Source of the DNA: Kiritimatiellia bacterium
Lineage (GTDB): Bacteria; Verrucomicrobiota; Kiritimatiellia; RFP12; UBA1067
Direction: 5' to 3'
Assembly (NCBI GenBank): GCA_017411125.1
Contig: JAFPNP010000302.1
Coordinates: 1-6,233 of the forward strand
DNA: 6,233 nucleotides
Shown here: positions 1-5,496 of the stretch, piece after piece
Numbering within the stretch: position 1 is the stretch's first letter
Layout of the letters: each line of letters opens with the position of its first letter
The notes under the pieces: generated by a model
The model's input: only the letters and a program-made list of their open reading frames with translations
Database searches by the model: none
What the model was told of the DNA's origin: nothing
Made by a program: the position numbers and the translations under genes

Positions 1-599
1 ACGATATCCGACTCGGCGAGAAGCCTGTCGAGCGTGACATATTCAAGCCCCGTCGCCGGATTCGGGAATGCGTCGTAGGCGAGGACTCGCATTCCGAACC
101 CCGTGCAGATGTCGGCGAAGATGCGTCCGATCTTGCCCGTGCCGACTACGCCTGCCGTTTTGCCGTGCAGATCGAAGCCGGTGAGACCAGCCAGCGAGAA
201 GTTGAAGTCGCGCGTCCTTGCCGCCGCCTTGTGGATGTGGCGGTTGAGCGACAGGAGCAGCGCAGCAGCGTGTTCTGCGACCGCGTATGGCGAGTACGCC
301 GGAACGCGCACGACCGTAAGCCCGGCCTCATACGCTGCCTTAAAATCGACGTTGTTGTAGCCCGCGCACCGCATGGCGAGAACCTTGACGCCGCGCGCGA
401 CAAGACCTTCCACCACGGCGCGGTCTATTTCGGCGTTCACGAACGCGCATGCCGCGTCGCATCCGTCGGCAAGCGGCAATGCCGCCGCCGTCAGCCGCGT
501 CTCGAAGTAGCGGATGTCATACCGCCCGCTGTTCAGCCGCTCGAACGACTCCTTGTCGTACGGCTTGGTGTCGAAAAACGCAACCTTCTTCAGTTCCAT
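1..599 (-). CDS. ldhA: Fermentative D-lactate dehydrogenase, 3'-truncated by window edge
   Basis: Cytosolic NAD-dependent enzyme of the D-isomer-specific 2-hydroxyacid dehydrogenase family, reducing pyruvate to D-lactate to reoxidise NADH in fermentation. The window holds 199 codons plus two bases (family length is about 330 aa). Visible LdhA signatures, in order: MRCAGYNNVD at residues 76-85, VVRVPAYSPYAVAEHAA at about 97-113, TRDFNFSLAGLTGFDLHGKT at about 129-148, and the Rossmann motif VVGTGKIGR with GTGKIG at 153-158. Asp176 probably binds the NAD ribose. The catalytic Arg, Glu and His lie beyond the edge, so activity cannot be judged. The ATG at 599 is supported by an upstream AGAAAGG. 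It follows the DUF488 gene after 36 nt on the same strand and has its own promoter at 635-678. The family call is firm; the D-lactate specificity rests on close resemblance to E. coli-type LdhA. Confidence 0.93.
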   Translation of the reverse strand, partial: MELKKVAFFDTKPYDKESFERLNSGRYDIRYFETRLTAAALPLADGCDAACAFVNAEIDRAVVEGLVARGVKVLAMRCAGYNNVDFKAAYEAGLTVVRVPAYSPYAVAEHAAALLLSLNRHIHKAAARTRDFNFSLAGLTGFDLHGKTAGVVGTGKIGRIFADICTGFGMRVLAYDAFPNPATGLEYVTLDRLLAESDI

Positions 600-634
600 A
601 GAACTCAACCTTTCTTGTCTTGTTGATGGCACAT

Positions 635-662
635 ACTATAGCATTTCCGGTTGCGAAAACAT
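635..662 (-). promoter_or_regulatory. ldhA promoter (-10 TATAGT, weak -35)
   Basis: On the minus strand TATAGT (640-635) matches the -10 consensus at five of six positions. Seventeen nt upstream the -35 position reads TATGTT, a poor match typical of activator-dependent promoters. It overlaps the edge of the operator at 661-678. The predicted start is near 628-627, giving a leader of about 29 nt. The TAG stop of the DUF488 gene (638-636) lies inside the -10 box. Confidence 0.62.
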
Positions 663-1151
663 ATTAGCGCGACAACATTCTGCAATTTTGTCCTTGCCGC
701 GCCAATCAGGATTCGCTTGTCCCCAAATACGATGGCAGGTGCATTGTATAGTTTCTTTCCCTTCTTTTGGTGTGTCACGTTGAGATTCCAATCTCTCCAT
801 CAGCCAATCGTGCAATACGATTGCATGATTGCATTTAGGATTCTTTGCCGCATAGAGGAGCAGGACATCGTTATCTTTGGTGTGACGTCTTACATCCTCT
901 ACGAAAGGAATTGCGGCAGCATTCTCGTCAAGCTCCATGCGATAGCGCGCCGCAAACTCGTCGAAGCGGCCCTCTTCGTGTGCGAACCATTTGCGCAGTT
1001 CCGTGGATGGCGCTACATCCTTGGCCCAAAGGTCTGGATGCAGAGCGTCTTTGGGAACGCCCCTCGGCCATAGCCTGTCCACGAGCACCCGCCAGCCGGG
1101 TGTGGCTGGCTGGATGTCGTAGACGCGGACTATGGAGAGATTATGCTTCAT
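636..1151 (-). CDS. DUF488 (YeaO-like) family protein with C-terminal extension
   Basis: 171-aa protein of the DUF488 family, whose biochemical role is not established. Family marks are VYDIQPATPGWRVLVDRLWPRG (residues 10-31, with the RVLVDRLWPRG core), PSTELRKWF (48-56) and LLLYAAKNPKCNHAIVL (97-113). E. coli YeaO is about 115 aa, so residues from about 121 form an extra tail of roughly 50 aa. The tail carries four Cys (137, 139, 159, 160) and resembles nothing I know. The start codon overlaps the hcp stop by one base (TGATG) with no good Shine-Dalgarno, so translation is probably coupled to hcp. The downstream half looks more AT-rich than hcp, and the DNA encoding the tail also holds the ldhA promoter and operator. 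Either the ancestral stop was lost or the tail is lineage-specific. The family is fairly certain; the role is unknown, though co-transcription with hcp suggests a stress link. Confidence 0.85.
   Translation of the reverse strand: MKHNLSIVRVYDIQPATPGWRVLVDRLWPRGVPKDALHPDLWAKDVAPSTELRKWFAHEEGRFDEFAARYRMELDENAAAIPFVEDVRRHTKDNDVLLLYAAKNPKCNHAIVLHDWLMERLESQRDTPKEGKETIQCTCHRIWGQANPDWRGKDKIAECCRANMFSQPEML
661..678. promoter_or_regulatory. Degenerate Crp/Fnr-type operator upstream of ldhA
   Basis: Plus strand reads ATATTAGC-GC-GACAACAT. The right half differs from the half-site GCCAACAT at 4472-4479 by one base, and the left half differs from ATGTTGGC by two. Its centre (669.5) is 29.5 nt from the upstream edge of the -10 box, identical to the perfect palindrome in front of the Hcp operon. 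That places it near -41.5, the class II activator position. The assignment to the regulator at 4508-5185 is inferred from shared sequence and spacing. Confidence 0.6.
1091..1110 (-). other. Perfect 7-bp stem-loop at start of DUF488 gene
   Basis: GCCAGCC (1091-1097) and GGCTGGC (1104-1110) are perfect complements with a 6-nt loop, about 40-60 nt inside the DUF488 coding sequence and just downstream of the hcp stop. It could protect the hcp 3' end or damp distal expression, but it may simply follow from codon choice. There is no T-run, so it is not a classical terminator. Confidence 0.3.
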
Positions 1152-2740
1152 CAGCCAACGAGGAGTTTTATGTCGTCGTCAACCGTCCTGATGCCGGCGA
1201 TACCGAAGTTCTCCACAAGAACTTTGGCTACGTTTGGCGAGAGGAATGCCGGAAGCGTCGGTCCGAGATGAATGTTCTTCACGCCAAGGTAAAGGAGCGC
1301 AAGCAGCACGATGACGGCCTTCTGCTCGTACCAGGCGATGTTGAAGGCGAGCGGCAACTTGTTGATGTCGTCAAGCCCGAAAACCTCCTTGAGTTTCAAC
1401 GCGATGAGTGCGAGCGAATAGGAATCGTTGCACTGACCGGCATCGAGGACGCGCGGAATGCCGCCGATGTCGCCCAGATCCAGCTTGTTGTACTTGTACT
1501 TTGCGCATCCCGCCGTGAGGATCACGACATCCTTCGGCAGCGCCTTGGCGAACTCGGCGTAGTAGTCGCGGGACTTGTGGCGTCCGTCGCAGCCCGCCAT
1601 CACCACAAACTTCCTGATCGCTCCCGACTTCACGGCCTCGACGACCTTGTCCGCCAGCGCGAACACCTGCTCGTGCGCGAACCCGCCGACGATCTTGCCG
1701 GATTCGATCTGCGTGGGCGGCGGGCATTTCTTCGCCTGCTCGATGAGCGCGGAGAAGTCCTTTTGCGCGCCGTACTCTCCGGCGATATGGCGGCAGCCGG
1801 GAAATCCCGCCGCGCCAGTAGTCCAGAGCCTGTCCTTGTAGGACGCGGCGGGCGGCACGACGCAGTTAGTCGTCATCAGGATCGGGCCGTTGAACTTCTC
1901 GAACTCATCCTTCTGCTTCCACCACGCGTTCCCGTAGTTGCCCGCGAAGTGCGGATACTTCTTGAACGCCGGATAGTAGTGGGCCGGAAGCATCTCGGAA
2001 TGTGTATAGACATCGACGCCCGTCCCAGTCGTCTGCTCAAGCAGCATTTCAAGGTCGCGCAGATCGTGGCCTGAAATCAATATGCCGGGATTGCCCCGAA
2101 CGCCGATATCGACCTCCGTGATCTCAGGGTTGCCGTAGGCGGACGTGTTTGCCTTGTCGAGGAGTGCCATGCCCGCGACGCCGAACTTGCCGGTTTCAAG
2201 GGCAAGCGCGACGAGATCGTTTACCGAAAGCGAATCGTCGAGCGTCGCCGTCAACACGCGCTGGATGAATGCGTCCACCTCCTCGTCGTCCTGCATGAGC
2301 GCATTCGCGTGTTTCGAGTAGGCGGCAAGACCTTTCAAGCCGTAGGTGATCAGCTCGCGCAAAGAGCGAATGTCCTCGTCCGCAGTCGCGAGTACGCCGA
2401 TCTGTTCTTTGGCAGGATTCACTGGATTTGCAAGATTGGCGGCGAGTGTCTCTTTTACCTCCCGCGTCTTGGCAATCGCGGCCTTGATTGCGTCGGCATC
2501 GAAGTTCGCGTTCGTGATGGTGATAAAGAGATTAACAGTCACGATGTGATTGATGGACTTGTCGACCGGCTTGCCATCCTTGCGCATCGCCGTCGTGACT
2601 TGCGAGAGAAGCTTGGTCTCAAAGACCAGTTCATCCTGCAACGCGGCGACGTCCGCCGTCTTGCCGCACACGCCGCATACCGTGCAGCCCTTGTTTCCGG
2701 CGGTCTCCTGGCATTGCCAGCAAAACATCTTCTGTTCCAT
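1151..2740 (-). CDS. hcp: Hydroxylamine reductase / hybrid-cluster protein, class I
   Basis: 529-aa cytosolic Fe-S protein. Hcp reduces hydroxylamine in vitro; established work in E. coli shows nitric oxide reductase and protein S-nitrosylation roles. The N-terminal cluster Cys are C7, C10, C19 and C25 (spacing Cx2Cx8Cx5C, as in strict anaerobes), with an extra C22. All hybrid-cluster ligands are present: H225 (SGHDL), E249 (THSEM), C293 (TTNCV), C384 (MAGCDG, the persulfide Cys), C412 (TAGCAKYKYN), C437 (GQCNDS), and E472 and K474 (WYEQK). Their offsets from the Desulfovibrio enzyme are constant within each half. The length fits class I rather than the shorter class III. The start at 2740 has AGGAG 9 nt upstream; a longer in-frame start at 2812 would run into the ferredoxin gene. 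No Hcr reductase gene is visible, so the adjacent ferredoxins are likely electron donors. Confidence 0.97.
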   Translation of the reverse strand: MEQKMFCWQCQETAGNKGCTVCGVCGKTADVAALQDELVFETKLLSQVTTAMRKDGKPVDKSINHIVTVNLFITITNANFDADAIKAAIAKTREVKETLAANLANPVNPAKEQIGVLATADEDIRSLRELITYGLKGLAAYSKHANALMQDDEEVDAFIQRVLTATLDDSLSVNDLVALALETGKFGVAGMALLDKANTSAYGNPEITEVDIGVRGNPGILISGHDLRDLEMLLEQTTGTGVDVYTHSEMLPAHYYPAFKKYPHFAGNYGNAWWKQKDEFEKFNGPILMTTNCVVPPAASYKDRLWTTGAAGFPGCRHIAGEYGAQKDFSALIEQAKKCPPPTQIESGKIVGGFAHEQVFALADKVVEAVKSGAIRKFVVMAGCDGRHKSRDYYAEFAKALPKDVVILTAGCAKYKYNKLDLGDIGGIPRVLDAGQCNDSYSLALIALKLKEVFGLDDINKLPLAFNIAWYEQKAVIVLLALLYLGVKNIHLGPTLPAFLSPNVAKVLVENFGIAGIRTVDDDIKLLVG

Positions 2741-2778
2741 TGTCGTGTTCTCCTTTTTAAGCAATGAAATTGTGCGCG

Positions 2779-2967
2779 TTATTCCGTTTCTCGTATTGCG
2801 GCCACGGGGCATCCCTCGATAGCCTGTTTTACCGACTCGCCGTTTGCGTCGGTCGTGTCAGAGACGGCCTCCGCCTTGCCGTCCGCGTTCATTGCGAACA
2901 CGTCAGGCGCGATGCTTGTGCAAAGGCCGCAGCCTATGCATAGTTCCTGGTCAACATACGCTCTCAT
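2779..2967 (-). CDS. Small single-cluster [4Fe-4S] ferredoxin
   Basis: 62-aa soluble electron carrier. The motif CIGCGLCTSIAPDVF gives three cluster Cys in CxxCxxC spacing, and a fourth comes from CPVAAI near the C-terminus. The place where two-cluster ferredoxins have a fourth Cys reads Ala-Pro, as expected for the mono-cluster family. The start at 2967 has AAAAGGAG 8 nt upstream. An in-frame ATG at 3042 would overlap the cupin gene and adds an unrelated basic stretch, so it was not chosen. It lies 38 nt upstream of hcp and 20 nt after the cupin stop, inside the operon. The likely job is delivering low-potential electrons to Hcp, inferred from position. Confidence 0.93.
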   Translation of the reverse strand: MRAYVDQELCIGCGLCTSIAPDVFAMNADGKAEAVSDTTDANGESVKQAIEGCPVAAIRETE

Positions 2968-2987
2968 CTTGATTCTCCTTTTGTTTG

Positions 2988-3308
2988 TCAATCCAATGTT
3001 AGCAGCAAAGCCATCTTGAACGGCTTTTCGGCGCGGACCCAATGTGCGCCGTTCTTGGCGAACGCAAAGTTCTCCCCTGCTTTGATGGTGTGTTCCTTGC
3101 CCTCGTAGCCGATCACGCCCTCGCCGTCGAGCGCGAAGATCAGCGCCTCGCCCGGCGCGGCGTGTTCGCTCAAACCCGTACCGGCGGCGAAACTCATCAA
3201 TACGAACTTCAACTTCGGCTCGTTGATGATGTCCTTGTTGACGATGCGCCCCTCCGCGTAGGGAAGAACGTCCTTGAGCGCGAATGCCTCGCCTGGATTC
3301 AGTTTCAT
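2988..3308 (-). CDS. Small cupin-domain protein (C-terminal cupin of interrupted double cupin)
   Basis: 106-aa single-cupin beta-barrel if translated from the ATG at 3308. Cupin motif 1 is GLSEHAAPGEALIFALDGEG, with probable metal ligands His49 and Glu54. Motif 2 is GENFAFAKNGAH, with His89. The length is close to stand-alone small cupins often seen near redox genes. The start is supported by AGGAAAGGAAC about 7 nt upstream. An earlier in-frame ATG at 3455 has no ribosome-binding site. Upstream sequence stays open in the same frame back to a TAG at 3464-3462, and beyond it lies a second cupin half, so this may be the surviving part of a larger protein. The substrate is unknown. Its position between two ferredoxin genes suggests a role in redox or nitrosative stress, which is inference. 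Confidence 0.8.
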   Translation of the reverse strand: MKLNPGEAFALKDVLPYAEGRIVNKDIINEPKLKFVLMSFAAGTGLSEHAAPGEALIFALDGEGVIGYEGKEHTIKAGENFAFAKNGAHWVRAEKPFKMALLLTLD

Positions 3309-3632
3309 TTTGTGTTCCTTTCCTGTTTCGATTTCCGTATAGACTATGCCCGCCTCCGTCTTTACGCCCACCGGCTGGCCGACAGGCGTGACAAAAGCAC
3401 CTCCCTTTGCGACCTTTGCGTTTCTTTCGCCTAAAACCTCTCCTTCGCCGTCCATGACTATCTACAATTTATGGTAGTCGTATGTTTCGGGGCTGATATT
3501 CGTTCCGGCCGCGAGGGCGAAATGGGAGATTCGCCGCCCGCCAACTTCGGCAACGGCCTTCGAGACCGTGCAGCCGTCAACCGGCGCATTCTCCGCCGCT
3601 ATCGAAAAAACCTCTCCTTTGCGTTCGTTCAT
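2988..3632 (-). pseudogene. Double-cupin gene interrupted by in-frame amber codon
   Basis: From the ATG at 3632 (AAGGAG 5 nt upstream, 10 nt after the previous stop) the frame runs 56 codons, MNERKGEVF...ETYDYHKL. It meets TAG at 3464-3462, then continues in the same frame as IVMDGEGEVLGE...GQPVGVKTEAGIVYTE and on into the cupin starting at 3308. Joined, this gives 213 residues plus the amber position, forming two successive cupin domains. That matches a two-cupin architecture I recall from anaerobes, where YHKL is followed by a hydrophobic residue, then IV and a GEGEV-like strand. No frameshift is needed; one base change would restore the frame. TAG is an ordinary stop elsewhere in the window (the DUF488 and 50-aa genes). 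It may be a recent nonsense mutation, a sequencing error, or less likely readthrough. The downstream half may still be made from its own ribosome-binding site. Confidence 0.75.
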
Positions 3633-3642
3633 GGCGTCTCCT

Positions 3643-4401
3643 TCACGAATCGATTAGCCGCCCGTCGAGCGAGATTGTCACGACCTGCCACGGGATGAAC
3701 TTCCCGCTTGCCTGCAACGCCTTCTTCGTGGCCAGTTCAAGACCGCCGCAGCACGGAACCTCCATGCGGACGATTGTCACGGACTTGATGTCGTTCTCGC
3801 GGATGATTTCCGTCAGCTTCTCCGAGTAGTCCACGGGGTCGAGCTTGGGGCATCCGACAATCGTCACTTTGCCGCGCATGAAGTCACGATGGAACGCGGC
3901 GTATGCGTAGGCCGTGCAGTCGGCGGCGATGAGTAGCTTCGCGCCCTTGAAGAACGGCGCGGTCGCAGGTACAAGCCGTATCTGGCACGGCCACTGGGCG
4001 AGTTCGCTGGTAGGGACGCGCTCCTGCGCGTCCGCTCCGGACGCAGATGGCTGCGGCACTTCCTTGCGGTTGAACTGGCGCATCGCCTTGCCGGGGCAAC
4101 CGCCGGGCGGAGGCGTCTTGCCCGCGAGCGACATTCCGCCAGCCTTCATCTGCTCTTGCATTTTCGCCATCTTCCTTTCTTGCACAGCCTTTTCGTCATA
4201 CGCCACCGCATCGCGCTCAACTATCCTTATCGCGCCCGTCGGGCATTCCGGGAGGCAATCGCCCATGCCGTCGCAGTAGTCGTCCTTGACGAGCCGCGCC
4301 TTGCCGTCCACGATTGCGATTGCGCCCTCGTGGCAGGCGTTCGCACACAGCCCGCACCCATTGCACTTCGCCTCGTCGATCTCGACAATCTTTCTTTTCA
4401 T
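3643..4401 (-). CDS. Ferredoxin-domain protein with N-terminal Fe-S clusters, Hcp-operon type
   Basis: 252-aa cytosolic protein, first in the operon. Cluster 1 is a full CxxCxxCxxxC set at C13, C16, C19 and C23 (CNGCGLCANACHEG). Cluster 2 has only C43, C49 and C53 (YCDGMGDCLPECPTGAI), with Met46 where a Cys is usual. My recollection is that relatives also have a non-Cys here, so this site may hold a [3Fe-4S] or unusual cluster. A charged linker (about 66-135) leads to a C-terminal domain with LIAADCTAYAYA (157-168), VGCPKLD (182-188) and VPCCGG (215-220), whose Cys could bind metal. The start at 4401 is set by AGGAGG 8 nt upstream. The longer ATG at 4479 lies inside the operator and upstream of the predicted transcription start. 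Genes of this kind often accompany hcp in anaerobes. Electron transfer to Hcp is inferred. Confidence 0.88.
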   Translation of the reverse strand: MKRKIVEIDEAKCNGCGLCANACHEGAIAIVDGKARLVKDDYCDGMGDCLPECPTGAIRIVERDAVAYDEKAVQERKMAKMQEQMKAGGMSLAGKTPPPGGCPGKAMRQFNRKEVPQPSASGADAQERVPTSELAQWPCQIRLVPATAPFFKGAKLLIAADCTAYAYAAFHRDFMRGKVTIVGCPKLDPVDYSEKLTEIIRENDIKSVTIVRMEVPCCGGLELATKKALQASGKFIPWQVVTISLDGRLIDS

Positions 4402-4435
4402 GTCTCTTGCCTCCTGTTTCTTGTTGACGGCGCGT

Positions 4436-4464
4436 ATTATACCAAAACCGATTTGTGAAATATG
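4436..4464 (-). promoter_or_regulatory. Promoter of the ferredoxin-cupin-hcp operon
   Basis: On the minus strand TATAAT (4441-4436) is a perfect -10. The -35 position 17 nt upstream reads CATATT, a poor match overlapping the palindrome, so an activator is probably needed. The predicted start near 4429-4428 leaves a 27-28 nt leader with the AGGAGG site. Confidence 0.7.
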
Positions 4465-4479
4465 TTGGCACGCCAACAT
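4462..4479. promoter_or_regulatory. Perfect 18-bp palindromic operator, Crp/Fnr-type
   Basis: ATGTTGGC-AC-GCCAACAT is a perfect inverted repeat with a 2-nt centre, flanked by a second, offset pair GTGAA (4455-4459) and TTCAC (4480-4484). The centre at 4470.5 is about 41.5 nt upstream of the predicted leftward start, classic class II activator geometry. It also covers the possible -35 of the rightward regulator gene. The regulator next to it belongs to the Crp/Fnr family, which binds dyad sites of this size. The motif differs from the FNR (TTGAT-N4-ATCAA) and CRP (TGTGA-N6-TCACA) consensus. Confidence 0.75.
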
Positions 4480-4495
4480 TTCACGAAATTATGAT
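4465..4495 (+). promoter_or_regulatory. Putative promoter of the Crp/Fnr regulator gene
   Basis: TTGGCA (4465-4470) and TATGAT (4490-4495) are acceptable -35 and -10 boxes, though the 19-nt spacer is long. The start would fall near 4502, only about 6 nt before the ATG, so the mRNA would be nearly leaderless. That fits the absence of a Shine-Dalgarno. The -35 lies inside the palindrome, so binding there should repress this promoter. Confidence 0.45.
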
Positions 4496-4507
4496 ACAAT
4501 ATCCGCC

Positions 4508-5185
4508 ATGCAACAGGAAAGCACATATCTCGCGACGCTGGCCAAACGGTCGCCGCTCTTCGACGGAATCGGGATCGACAACCTTTCTGCGCTCTTCTCG
4601 TGCCTCGGCGCACGGCGTGTGCGCCTTGTGAAAGGCGAACCGCTCATGCGCACGGGTGAAAAGGCAGACCGTTTCGGCGTCGTCCTGTCCGGTTCGCTTG
4701 CCGTCTCAACCTACGATGCGAACGGCAAGCGGACACTGATCAAGCTCATAAGTGCGCCCGAAAGCGTGGCGGCAGCGCAGGCGTTGTCAGGCGCGGATGC
4801 AATAAGCGTTGACGTGGAAGCCAGCGAAGAGAGCGAAGTTCTGTTGCTCAAGGCCGCCCGCATCGTCACGCCGTGCGAAAACGCCTGCGCGTTCCACACC
4901 CGCATCGTCAGGAATATCATGCGTACGCTCGCAGTGAAAACGCTGGAGCTGAACCGCAAGATAGACATCCTATCCCGACGTGCGACAGCAGACCGCCTCA
5001 TGGCGTACCTCTACTCCTTCTCAAAGCAGAACGCCTCGCGTGAGTTTGACATACCGCTCGACAGACAGGGACTCGCCGACTACCTCTGCGTCGAGCGCAG
5101 CGCTCTCTCCGACGAAATCAGCCGACTGTGCAGAGCTGGGGTCATATCCTCGCGCAAGTCTCATTTCGCGCTGCTCAAGGCATAA
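4508..5185 (+). CDS. Crp/Fnr-family transcriptional regulator
   Basis: 225-aa DNA-binding regulator. Residues about 15-115 form the cyclic-nucleotide-binding-type beta-roll sensor (SPLFDGI, KGEPLMRTGEKADRFGVVLSG). Residues about 120-155 (HTRIVRNIMRTLAVKTLELNRK) form the long dimerisation helix. The winged helix-turn-helix is DRQGLADYLCVERSALSDEISRLCRAGVIS (185-214), with recognition helix around VERSALSDEISRL. Five Cys (32, 123, 127, 194, 208) are scattered; there is no N-terminal Fnr-type Cys cluster, so a [4Fe-4S] oxygen sensor like Fnr is not evident. The ligand is unknown; haem, NO or redox are possible, as in HcpR-type regulators. The ATG at 4508 was chosen although it lacks a ribosome-binding site, because the frame upstream (open to 4286) runs through the operator and the divergent gene. 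It is divergent from the Hcp operon and is the obvious candidate to bind 4462-4479 and 661-678. Confidence 0.9.
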   Translation: MQQESTYLATLAKRSPLFDGIGIDNLSALFSCLGARRVRLVKGEPLMRTGEKADRFGVVLSGSLAVSTYDANGKRTLIKLISAPESVAAAQALSGADAISVDVEASEESEVLLLKAARIVTPCENACAFHTRIVRNIMRTLAVKTLELNRKIDILSRRATADRLMAYLYSFSKQNASREFDIPLDRQGLADYLCVERSALSDEISRLCRAGVISSRKSHFALLKA

Positions 5186-5188
5186 CAC

Positions 5189-5272
5189 AAAAAAAGAGCG
5201 GACGGCCTGTTCCGCAGAAAAACCTCGCGCCGAAAGGAAATTGACGCTCGGAAAAATGCGGGGGCCGTCCGC
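5189..5272 (-). terminator. Long stem-loop plus T7, intrinsic terminator of the 50-aa gene
   Basis: GCGGACGGCC (5198-5207) and GGCCGTCCGC (5263-5272) are perfect 10-bp complements. An internal loop follows, then a second 5-bp stem, CCGCA (5212-5216) with TGCGG (5257-5261), around a further structured apex. On the minus strand the stem is followed by TC and seven T (5195-5189), the layout of a Rho-independent terminator. It sits between convergent genes, 3 nt beyond the regulator stop. The 75-nt span is unusually long for a terminator. Confidence 0.72.
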
Positions 5273-5274
5273 GA

Positions 5275-5295
5275 GCGGAGGTAGGTTGTCTCCGC
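5275..5295 (-). other. Small stem-loop in the 3' untranslated region of the 50-aa gene
   Basis: GCGGAG (5275-5280) and CTCCGC (5290-5295) pair perfectly around a 9-nt loop. It lies directly before the long terminator stem in the minus-strand transcript, making the whole 3' UTR (5313-5189) structured. Confidence 0.4.
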
Positions 5296-5313
5296 CCTTG
5301 AAATGTCGCGGGC

Positions 5314-5466
5314 CTACGCCAGCAGGATGTTCATCCGCTCACCGATTGCCGCGAGGCGGCTGATCGTGAACAGGAAGTCCGCTCCGTCCTCGTAGGCGGC
5401 AATCGCCTCACGCGCCTCGGCGCGGAGAGCCTTGAACTCTGCCGTGGTTCTGATCAGGTCTTTCAT
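5314..5466 (-). CDS. Small hypothetical protein, 50 aa
   Basis: I do not recognise this protein. It is 50 aa, starting MKDLIRTTAEFKALRAEAREAI and ending AIGERMNILLA. It looks mostly helical, with an Ala/Glu/Arg-rich first half and a more hydrophobic second half (FLFTISRLAAIG). It has no Cys, no signal peptide and no evident transmembrane segment. The start is set by AAAGGAG 7 nt upstream of the ATG at 5466. It has its own promoter (5497-5525) and terminator, so it is a complete monocistronic unit, which argues that it is a real gene. An in-frame extension upstream to 5784 would pass through the promoter and is rejected. Confidence 0.7.
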   Translation of the reverse strand: MKDLIRTTAEFKALRAEAREAIAAYEDGADFLFTISRLAAIGERMNILLA

Positions 5467-5496
5467 TGTCGTTCTCCTTTCTGGAGTTGCCTTTAC

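Noticed and set aside
597..638. DUF488 and ldhA are in the same frame across the DUF488 TAG, suggesting a readthrough fusion
   Set aside because: The link is 12 non-conserved codons spanning a promoter and a good ldhA ribosome-binding site. Shared frame has a one-in-three chance of arising by accident.
845..2074. 409-aa open frame on the plus strand
   Set aside because: It is antisense to hcp, whose every hybrid-cluster ligand is conserved. Its translation is Arg/Val-rich shadow sequence with no recognisable domain.
2996..3012. ATGTTAGC resembling the operator half-site
   Set aside because: The partner half is absent, it lies at the end of the cupin coding sequence, and no -10 box lies at the required spacing.
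3309..3455. ATG at 3455 as the start of a 155-aa cupin
   Set aside because: It has no Shine-Dalgarno and begins in mid-domain just after the amber codon. The upstream sequence is better explained as the rest of an interrupted first cupin.
4402..4479. Longer start for the 252-aa ferredoxin-domain protein
   Set aside because: The extra 26 codons run through the -10 box and operator, and the AGGAGG site lies in front of the ATG at 4401.
4286..4507. N-terminal extension of the Crp/Fnr regulator
   Set aside because: It would overlap the divergent gene and its promoter. The family alignment begins near the ATG at 4508.
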